64,000 nucleotides of DNA, taken from contig NZ_VUOB01000037.1 in NCBI RefSeq assembly GCF_008386585.1, positions 45,199-109,198 of the forward strand, read 5' to 3'. The DNA is from Solihabitans fulvus (lineage in GTDB: Bacteria; Actinomycetota; Actinomycetes; Mycobacteriales; Pseudonocardiaceae). A program made the position numbers and the translations under genes. Shown here piece by piece: positions 59,011 through 64,000 of this stretch. The notes beneath the pieces were generated by a model. It was not told the origin of the DNA. It saw only the letters and a list, made by a program, of their open reading frames with translations, and did no database searches. The stretch's first letter is position 1. Each line of letters begins with the position of its first letter.

Positions 59011-59037
59011 CCCGCGCGACCACCCGGGCCGCGCGGG
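59011..59037. terminator. Hairpin between aminotransferase and chitinase genes
   Basis: CCCGCGCG at 59011-59018 and CGCGCGGG at 59030-59037 are perfect 8-bp arms around an 11-nt loop, 23 bp after the aminotransferase stop and 50 bp after the end of the convergent chitinase gene. A small duplication (CAGCTACTTGAG at 59061 and 59085) lies between. Confidence 0.55.
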
Positions 59038-59087
59038 ACGCTCCACGACGTAAGCCAGGTCAGCTACTTGAGCCAGCTCTGACCCAG

Positions 59088-61673
59088 CTACTTGAGGCCG
59101 CCGTCCACTGCGGACATCAAGGTGCCAGTGTCGCCGGACATCTCCCAGATCATCGCGCCGAGCAGCCCCTTGCTCCTGAGCCACGCGGTCTTCTTGCCGA
59201 TCGACCAGGTGTCGTCGAAGGTCCACCACTGGCCGCCGTCGCCGGTGAAGCCGTAGGTCGCGACGGACACGTCGTCGTGGTAGATCGTCAGGTTCGGCAC
59301 GCTGGCGATCAGGTTGGCGTAGCCCCTGGTGCCGGCCTCCTCCTGGAACTGGCCGGGCGCCGCGCCGTTCGCGGACTGCCACACGCCGTGCTTGCCGCCG
59401 TCCGCGACGCCCTGCCAGCCGCGTCCGTAGAAGGCGAAGCCGATCGTCAGCTTGCGCGGGCTCACCCCGCCGTCGAGGTACTTCTGCACGGTGCCCGCGA
59501 CGTTGAAGTGGAACGAGTACGGGTCGTTCGGGTCCGGATACAGGTTGCCCTGGTGCCCGGTGCGGTTCGGCTCCCACGAGTTGTCGCTGCCCGAGCCGTG
59601 GAAGTCGTAGCCCTGCACGTTGAACACGTCCAGCGACCGCGCGGTGCTGGTCAGGTCCCAGCCGAGGTCGACCTTGTTCGGGTCGGCCGGGGTGAACGCG
59701 CTCAGCTGGTAATGCTTGCCCTGGCTGGCGCCGAGCGCGTCGAGCTGGCTGCGGAACTCGGTGAGCAGCGCGGCCAGGTTCGCCTTGTCCGAGGCGTTGT
59801 AGTGGTTGCCGGGGTGGCCGTCGGGGCTGCCCGGCCACTCCCAGTCGATGTCGATGCCGTCGAACAGCCCGGCCGCGACCCCCGTGCCGCCAGCCCCGCT
59901 GTAGACGGGCAGGTTGCCCTTGATCCACGTGTCGACGCAGGAGCTGACGAACTTCTTGCGGGAGGCGTCGGTCGCGGCGACGTCGGAGAAGTACTTCGAG
60001 TACGTCCAGCCGCCGATGGACACCAGCGTCTTCAGGTTGGGGTAGCGCGCCTTCAACTTCTTGAGCTGGTTGAAGTTGCCGCGCAGGGTCGCCCAGCCGT
60101 CGTCGGCGACCCCGTCGACGGACTGTGCCGCGCTCATCGGCCGCGCGTAGTCCGCGTCGGCGTCGCCTGCCCCGTCGCCCTGGCTGGGATCCTCGGGATT
60201 GGCGGAGGTGCCCTTGGTGACGCCCGCGAGGCAGGTGCCGTTGGCCGCGTCGATGTTTTCGAAGGCGTACAACAGATGCGTGAGCTTGCCGGCCGCGCCG
60301 GTGTCCACCAGGTTCTTCACGAAGTACTGGCGGCCGTAGATGCCCCACTGCACGAAGTAGCCGACCTTGGCGTAGCCGGAGACGATGTCGCCGGTGCTCG
60401 CGGTCAGCGGTGTGCTGGCGGGCGAGACGTTGTCGTAGAGGTCGCGCGCCCGCACGGTGAACGTGTACTTCGTCGACGGCGAAAGGCCGGTGACGGTCGC
60501 GGTGGTTCCTGGCACCGACAGCGCCAGCGCCGAGCCGTTGTAGACGTCGTAGCCCGCGACCCCGGTGTTGTCGGTGGAGGCGTCCCACGCCAGCGAGACA
60601 CTGGTGGCGTCGTTGCCGGTGGCGCGCGGGTTGCCCGGCACGCTCGGGGGTGTGGTGTCGTCGCTGGGGTTCCTGGTCGACGCGCGCACGGCGGCACTGG
60701 CCGGGGACGTGTTTCCCTTGCGGTCCTTGGCTTTCACCGTGAACGTGTAGGCGGTGTTGGGGGTCAGCCCGGCGAGCGTCGCGGTGGTGCCGGTGACCGA
60801 GGCGGCCACGGTGGTGCCGTTGTAGACGTCGTAGCCCGAGACGGCCAGGTCGCCCGGTGTGGCGGCGTCCCAGGCGAGCGTGATGGTCCTGGTTGTGGTG
60901 ATGGTCGCGCGCGCGTTCACCGGCGCGGCTGGCGGCGCGTCCGCACTGCCGTCGCACTTGATGTCGTTGAGGCGACAGGAGGTCGGCACGGCGGGGGCGC
61001 TGAGGGCGAAGGCCGGGCTGTAGGGCTCGGTCGAGCTGTGCGCCTTCACCGTCGCGTTGTAGTAGGCGGGACTCAGCGTGACGTGCGTGCCGCTCTGGCT
61101 GAGCGCGCCGTTCTGGGCGTTGCTCGCGGTGACCCCGGTGGGCAGGTCGAAGGTGATGGTCCAGTTGGCGAGCGCGGCGTCGCCGTTGTTGGTCACCACG
61201 TACTGCCCCTGCGTGCCGGCGCCGGTGTAGTCGGCGGTGACCGGGGCCTGCGGGGTCTCCCCGCTGCCGTCGCAGTTCGCGTTGTTGAGCCGGCAGCCGG
61301 TCGGCGTCGCGGCCGCGCTGAGCGCGAAGGTGGGGCTGTAGGGGTCGGTGGAGCCGTGCGCGGCGACGGTGTTGACGTAGTACGCCGGCTTGAGCGTCAC
61401 GTGCGTGCCGCTCTGGGCTGTGGTGGAGTTCTGCGCGCCGCTGACGGTGACGCCGGCCGGCAGGTCGAACTGGATGCTCCAGCCGGTCACCGCCGTGGCG
61501 CCGGCGTTGCTGACCACGAATGTGCCCTGGGTGCCGGACAGGGTGAACGCGGCGGTGAGGCCGGGGGTCGCCTGGGCGGGCAGGGCGAGTCCGATCATGG
61601 CGACGACGGTGGTGACCGCCGCCGCGAGCGCGATGAGCAGTCGGTACCGGTGTCGGGCTGTCCTCGTGTACAT
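59088..61673 (-). CDS. Secreted multidomain GH18 chitinase
   Basis: 861 residues from ATG 61673 (AAGGAGA ribosome site; the start at 61733 is disfavoured). A signal peptide (1 to about 36) is followed by two CBM2-like domains (about 40-130 and 145-235; each ends with a CxLN...CDGS disulphide). Two fibronectin type III repeats (about 250-340 and 350-435) and a GH18 barrel (about 440-861) come next. The catalytic DGIDIDWE motif is complete: D605, D608, D610, E612. It hydrolyses chitin outside the cell. Two DasR-type sites lie 45-85 bp upstream of the start, as in GlcNAc-responsive chitinase genes of Streptomyces. Confidence 0.94.
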   Translation of the reverse strand: MYTRTARHRYRLLIALAAAVTTVVAMIGLALPAQATPGLTAAFTLSGTQGTFVVSNAGATAVTGWSIQFDLPAGVTVSGAQNSTTAQSGTHVTLKPAYYVNTVAAHGSTDPYSPTFALSAAATPTGCRLNNANCDGSGETPQAPVTADYTGAGTQGQYVVTNNGDAALANWTITFDLPTGVTASNAQNGALSQSGTHVTLSPAYYNATVKAHSSTEPYSPAFALSAPAVPTSCRLNDIKCDGSADAPPAAPVNARATITTTRTITLAWDAATPGDLAVSGYDVYNGTTVAASVTGTTATLAGLTPNTAYTFTVKAKDRKGNTSPASAAVRASTRNPSDDTTPPSVPGNPRATGNDATSVSLAWDASTDNTGVAGYDVYNGSALALSVPGTTATVTGLSPSTKYTFTVRARDLYDNVSPASTPLTASTGDIVSGYAKVGYFVQWGIYGRQYFVKNLVDTGAAGKLTHLLYAFENIDAANGTCLAGVTKGTSANPEDPSQGDGAGDADADYARPMSAAQSVDGVADDGWATLRGNFNQLKKLKARYPNLKTLVSIGGWTYSKYFSDVAATDASRKKFVSSCVDTWIKGNLPVYSGAGGTGVAAGLFDGIDIDWEWPGSPDGHPGNHYNASDKANLAALLTEFRSQLDALGASQGKHYQLSAFTPADPNKVDLGWDLTSTARSLDVFNVQGYDFHGSGSDNSWEPNRTGHQGNLYPDPNDPYSFHFNVAGTVQKYLDGGVSPRKLTIGFAFYGRGWQGVADGGKHGVWQSANGAAPGQFQEEAGTRGYANLIASVPNLTIYHDDVSVATYGFTGDGGQWWTFDDTWSIGKKTAWLRSKGLLGAMIWEMSGDTGTLMSAVDGGLK

Positions 61674-61718
61674 GATTCTCCTTGGCGGACGAATCACGGC
61701 GGCTGGCCCGAACGTAAG

Positions 61719-61755
61719 TGGCCTGGACCACACCCGTCAATGGGTCTAGACCAAT
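61719..61755. promoter_or_regulatory. Two DasR-type (dre) operators
   Basis: TGGCCTGGACCA at 61719-61730 (two positions off the TGGTCTAGACCA core) and GGTCTAGACC at 61743-61752 (perfect 10-bp palindrome within ATGGGTCTAGACCAAT). The axes are 23 bp apart, upstream of the chitinase start at 61673. DasR is the GntR-family GlcN/GlcNAc regulator; its gene is not in the window. Confidence 0.75.
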
Positions 61756-61769
61756 CAGCGCAAGGTGCC

Positions 61770-61785
61770 CAAGAAGGCCCTCTTG
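61770..61785 (-). terminator. Possible terminator downstream of the nitrobindin-like gene
   Basis: CAAGA at 61770-61774 and TCTTG at 61781-61785 around AGGCCC, about 100 bp past the end of the nitrobindin-like gene. The stem is short; the call is tentative. Confidence 0.3.
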
Positions 61786-61885
61786 CCGGCCACACGGCAG
61801 GCATCAGCTCGACGGGGCAAGGCAGCTCACCTCGCCCCATTCGGGGGCAGCGAGCAGCGCCGCACCAAGACCGGACGGCGAGTGG

Positions 61886-62536
61886 CTAGCCGACCACGCG
61901 CTTGAGGTGCGCGGACACGTGCGGCTGGAGGGGCTGGCCGGCCATGGCGCGCTCCTCGACGTAGGCGAGGTCGCCGTTGTTGACGATGCCGTACAGCCGC
62001 GTCGCCGCGTTGACCTCCTTGGCCGTCGCGGTGCGCATCACGATGTCGGTGCCGATCTCCCAGGACGTCTGGTTGAGCGGCTTGCCGTAGTAGATCTCCA
62101 CGATCCCGGTGGCGTGCGTGAGCAGCACCTCGATCGTGTCGTCGGTCTGCGGCCGCCACCAGCCGACCTCGCGGGTCGCCGGGCGGATCACCTTGCCGTC
62201 CGCGTCGAGCAGCCAGGAGCGCGCCTCGTAATACAGGAACGGCCGGCCGTCGTGCGCGAAGGTGACCTGCTGACCGAAGCGGTAGGGCCCCTCGATGGTG
62301 GGGTAGACGACCTCGCCCTCGCCGCGCCAGACACCGACCAGCGGCAGCAGCGCCAGGCACCGGTCGTGCAGGTCGGCGCCCATCCGCAGGTTCGCCGTGT
62401 CCACCTCGATGGGCAGATCCGCGAACTGCGGCAGGTTCTTCTCGCGGGTGCTCTCCGCGCGCTCGGCGGCGGCGCGCACAGCGGCGTCGCCGCTGCCCTG
62501 CTGCGGCTCGTCCTTGGCGGGGTCGGTCGAGGTCAT
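61886..62536 (-). CDS. Nitrobindin/FABP-like heme-binding beta-barrel protein
   Basis: A 216-residue protein. The first 45 residues are polar and likely flexible. A 10-stranded barrel follows with GVWRGEGEVVYPTIEGP (the GxWxGxG signature), FGQQVTFAHDGRPFLYYEAR, VGWWRPQTDDTIEVLLTHAT and a C-terminal VSAHLKRVVG. Family members bind heme and nitric oxide in bacteria and humans; this is the genomic position of Rv0813c in M. tuberculosis, from memory. The heme-ligand His is near the C-terminus and is expected to be H of SAHLKR, an inference. Confidence 0.9.
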   Translation of the reverse strand: MTSTDPAKDEPQQGSGDAAVRAAAERAESTREKNLPQFADLPIEVDTANLRMGADLHDRCLALLPLVGVWRGEGEVVYPTIEGPYRFGQQVTFAHDGRPFLYYEARSWLLDADGKVIRPATREVGWWRPQTDDTIEVLLTHATGIVEIYYGKPLNQTSWEIGTDIVMRTATAKEVNAATRLYGIVNNGDLAYVEERAMAGQPLQPHVSAHLKRVVG

Positions 62537-62539
62537 CGC

Positions 62540-62641
62540 TCAGGCGCGCCGGTCGTTGAACAGGCGGTAGACGACGTAGCCGGCGAACCAGACCACGGCG
62601 ATCGTCACCAGGACGAGCAGTGCAGTGAAGAAGGCTTCCAC
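62540..62641 (-). CDS. 33-residue single-TM small protein
   Basis: GTG 62641 opens a 33-codon frame (VEAFFTALLVLVTIAVVWFA, then GYVVYRLFNDRRA) that forms one transmembrane helix with a basic cytoplasmic tail. It lies 4 bp upstream of the nitrobindin-like start, in the same direction. No clear ribosome site is visible. It is too short for homology from sight alone, but the composition is unlikely to arise by chance in an untranslated region. Confidence 0.5.
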   Translation of the reverse strand: MEAFFTALLVLVTIAVVWFAGYVVYRLFNDRRA

Positions 62642-62784
62642 ACGCAGAGGATATCCGCTGGCCCCCGACCGAGCCGTGTCAGCTCCGCCTAACGCGCCAC
62701 AAGCCCCCACCCCAACAGGTAAACCCCCACCCACCCTGGGGGAACGGCCCTCGGCCAGCGTATCGCCGACCATCGGCGGGAGCA

Positions 62785-62854
62785 GCGAAATCCACCTGCC
62801 TGTGGATAGCTGCACGTGTTGTGGATAACTGGGCTTGGCGGATGGCCGGGTGCG
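62785..62854. repeat. 70-bp direct repeat, copy 1 (flanks transposase remnant)
   Basis: Matches 63434-63503 with 5 differences in 70 bp. It contains CTGTGGATA (62800-62808) and TTGTGGATAA (62819-62828), the latter the complement of the DnaA-box consensus TTATCCACAA. Confidence 0.85.
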
Positions 62855-62865
62855 ACGGCTGGCTA

Positions 62866-63380
62866 GGTGCGGTGGCGGGTGGTCCGGGCGACCTGGCAGG
62901 CGGCGGGGAACCCGAGATCGGCCGGGGCGGGCAACACGTGCACGACACGGTGTTCGGTGCGGCCGTGCCTTGTGTCGGTGCTGGTGTGACGGGGGTTGTC
63001 GGGCCAGGGCAGGTAGTTCAGGTGGGCGACCAGGCGGTGCTGGTTGGCCTTGACGGTGAGCGCGTGGTGCGCGCTCTGGGCCGGTGAGGTGGTGGGCGTG
63101 GTCGCGGGTGGTGTGCAGGGTGTCGGCGGTGATCGCGGTGTTGGCCAGGGGCAGTGGGTCTGGCAGGGCGGGCGGCCAGGCGATCTCGCTGGTGCCGATG
63201 GGCACGGGGTATTGGGCCACCACGATTGCGGTGTGGTGGGTGAGGGCGGCCAGCTGGTGAACGCCTGCGTCGCCGGTGCGGGGCGCGGTGCCGTGCGGTG
63301 TCTTGCCGTCCACTGCGATCCGGGTCGGTTCCTGAGGCGCTGGCTGGGCAGGGTCAGGGCCGACAGAGTCCGGGTTGGCG
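62866..63380 (-). pseudogene. Decayed ISAs1-type transposase remnant
   Basis: Read on the minus strand, one frame (63380 to about 63061) gives EPTRIAVDGKTPHGTA, HQLAALTHHTAIVVAQ and NTAITADTLHTTRDHAHHL. A second frame (to 62866) continues with HHALTVKANQHRLVAHLNYL and ends PADLGFPAACQVARTTRH. This order (DGKT, TxDAxHTQ, KxNQ) is the DDE core of ISAs1-family transposases. It needs at least one frameshift, the N-terminal half is missing, and no inverted terminal repeats were found. It is bracketed by 70-bp direct repeats. The gap 62642-63660 holds nothing else coding. Confidence 0.75.
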
Positions 63381-63433
63381 GGGTGATCGCGGCCAGCGAC
63401 CGGCCCCGGCCGCTGGCCGCTGCGGCGGCCAGC

Positions 63434-63503
63434 GCGAAATCCACCCGCCTGCGGACAGCTGCACGTGTTGTGGATATCCGGGCTTGGCGGATGGCCGGGT
63501 GCG
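63434..63503. repeat. 70-bp direct repeat, copy 2
   Basis: Second copy of 62785-62854 (same length and order, 649 bp apart). It has TTGTGGATA at 63468-63476, but the first DnaA-like box is degenerate here. Confidence 0.85.
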
Positions 63504-63534
63504 GCGACGCGGTCAGGTGTGCGGCCGGTACGCG

Positions 63535-63580
63535 GAAGGCCGTCCTGCCGGTGTCGAGCGCCACTGGCAGGACGGCCTTC
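63535..63580 (-). terminator. Terminator downstream of the DUF1416 gene
   Basis: A perfect 15-bp stem (GAAGGCCGTCCTGCC at 63535-63549 with its complement at 63566-63580) and a 16-nt loop, 81 bp past the end of the DUF1416 gene. Confidence 0.7.
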
Positions 63581-63660
63581 TGTCGCAGCCCTCAGCGGGC
63601 GCGGCGGGTTCAGCGTGTTCAGCAGGTCAGCGGATCGCCGGGCCTGGCGGCCCGGCGGGC

Positions 63661-63969
63661 TCAGCCGACAGCGAGTTCGACCGGGTGCAGGCCGGGGCCC
63701 GTCGCGGACACGGTGGTCTCGCCGTTGCCGGCGCGGTGGAGCGCGCGGATGGTCCAGTCGCCGGGTGCGGCGAAGAACCGGAAGTCACCCTCCGGGGAGG
63801 CGACCACCTCGGCGGTGAACTCGCCACTCGAGTCGAGCAGCCGGACGAACGCGCCGGCGGCCGGTGCGCCCGAGGCGTACACCTTGCCGATCAGCACGGT
63901 CTCCTTGCCTGGGTCGATGTTCGCCGGCAGCGTCGCGGTCTGCACGGGGGCTCCGCATCCATCGGACAT
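63661..63969 (-). CDS. DUF1416 (SseC-like) protein
   Basis: A 102-residue beta-rich protein from ATG 63969 (AAAGGAG ribosome site). CGAPVQTATLPANIDPGKET, then LIGKVYASGAPAAGAFVRLL and FFAAPGDWTIRAL, match the DUF1416 family, which is carried next to thiosulfate/mercaptopyruvate sulfurtransferase genes in actinobacteria (sseC2-cysA2 in M. tuberculosis, from memory). A role in sulfur transfer is inferred only from this pairing. It begins 2 bp after the stop of the upstream gene. Confidence 0.93.
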   Translation of the reverse strand: MSDGCGAPVQTATLPANIDPGKETVLIGKVYASGAPAAGAFVRLLDSSGEFTAEVVASPEGDFRFFAAPGDWTIRALHRAGNGETTVSATGPGLHPVELAVG

Positions 63970-63971
63970 GG

Positions 63972-64000
63972 TCAGCTCTCCTTTCCACTGCCGAGCTCGA
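63972..64000 (-). CDS. C-terminal end of probable sulfurtransferase (partial)
   Basis: In the frame ending with TGA at 63972-63974 the last visible residues are ELGSGKES. Only eight codons are in the window. The assignment rests on the known pairing of DUF1416 genes with an upstream sulfurtransferase and on the 2-bp spacing to the DUF1416 start. Confidence 0.35.

Noticed and set aside
62785..62854. Replication origin suggested by DnaA-like boxes
   Set aside because: Only two good boxes, no dnaA/dnaN neighbours and no AT-rich region; the boxes lie inside a repeat flanking a transposase remnant.

Overview
The window is high-GC DNA with many GTG starts, short intergenic gaps and actinobacterial marker families: an XRE regulator with DUF5753 architecture followed by a DUF397 protein, EspG/PPE/WXG100-like proteins, DUF3073, DUF3558, and an RsiG-type c-di-GMP sensor. 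Together these suggest a filamentous or sporulating actinomycete, most likely of the Pseudonocardiaceae. The genus cannot be fixed from the sequence alone.

Core backbone. From memory of the Mycobacterium tuberculosis gene order (about Rv0788 to Rv0815c), the conserved skeleton is: purS-purQ-purL (0.7-3.9 kb); a sterol-carrier-like protein, purF and purM (23.7-27 kb); DUF3073 (49.3 kb); YgfZ/folate-binding protein, a class IV aminotransferase, a nitrobindin/FABP-like protein, and DUF1416 with the last codons of a probable sulfurtransferase (56.5-64 kb). Accessory DNA has been inserted between these anchors.

Accessory regions. (1) 3.9-6.8 kb: three tandem secreted GH25 lysozymes. (2) 6.9-10.2 kb: glutamate decarboxylase, then a small-gene island with two ribbon-helix-helix-like paralogues, a small membrane protein and an orphan Phd/YefM-type antitoxin preceded by three TGTACA-type operator boxes at 12-bp spacing. 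(3) 10.3-19.8 kb: aldo/keto reductase, DUF574-type methyltransferase, a PAS-GGDEF-EAL c-di-GMP enzyme, DinB-like protein, GH15 and a secreted GH2 exo-glucosaminidase-like enzyme. (4) 20.0-23.4 kb: a compact type VII secretion substrate/chaperone cassette (DUF3558 lipoprotein, WXG100-like, PPE-like, EspG). (5) 27.2-31.4 kb: SigE-family sigma factor with two anti-sigma-like membrane proteins, ArfB-type ribosome rescue hydrolase, a regulator and a divergent alpha/beta hydrolase.

(6) 31.5-44.0 kb: a complete myo-inositol catabolic locus. A LacI regulator and iolA/mmsA lie on the minus strand. A nine-gene plus-strand operon carries the dehydrogenase, IolE-like protein, ABC importer (binding protein, permease, ATPase), IolC, a Cgl0159-type (beta/alpha)8 protein, IolB and IolD. 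Two palindromic LacI-type operators lie at the operon promoter. (7) 44.0-49.3 kb: a 16-bp minisatellite (about 20 copies), the XRE/DUF397 pair, a STAND/NB-ARC-TPR protein and an Old Yellow Enzyme. (8) 50.7-56.3 kb: an AfsR-like SARP regulator with an FAD monooxygenase, RsiG, and a BKACE enzyme. (9) 59.1-61.7 kb: a multidomain GH18 chitinase with two DasR-like (dre) sites upstream. (10) 62.6-63.5 kb: a decayed ISAs1-type transposase remnant between 70-bp direct repeats.

Non-coding structure is unusually rich: a 165-bp palindromic element after purM, a dispersed three-block intergenic repeat at 23.5 and 33.1 kb, the minisatellite, several long-stem terminators and multiple operator-like palindromes. 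No rRNA, tRNA, CRISPR array or replication origin was recognised. No previously undescribed multigene system is clearly demonstrated. The strongest candidates for follow-up are the 165-bp palindrome, the dispersed repeat, the minisatellite in the XRE upstream region, and the toxin-less YefM/RHH island.
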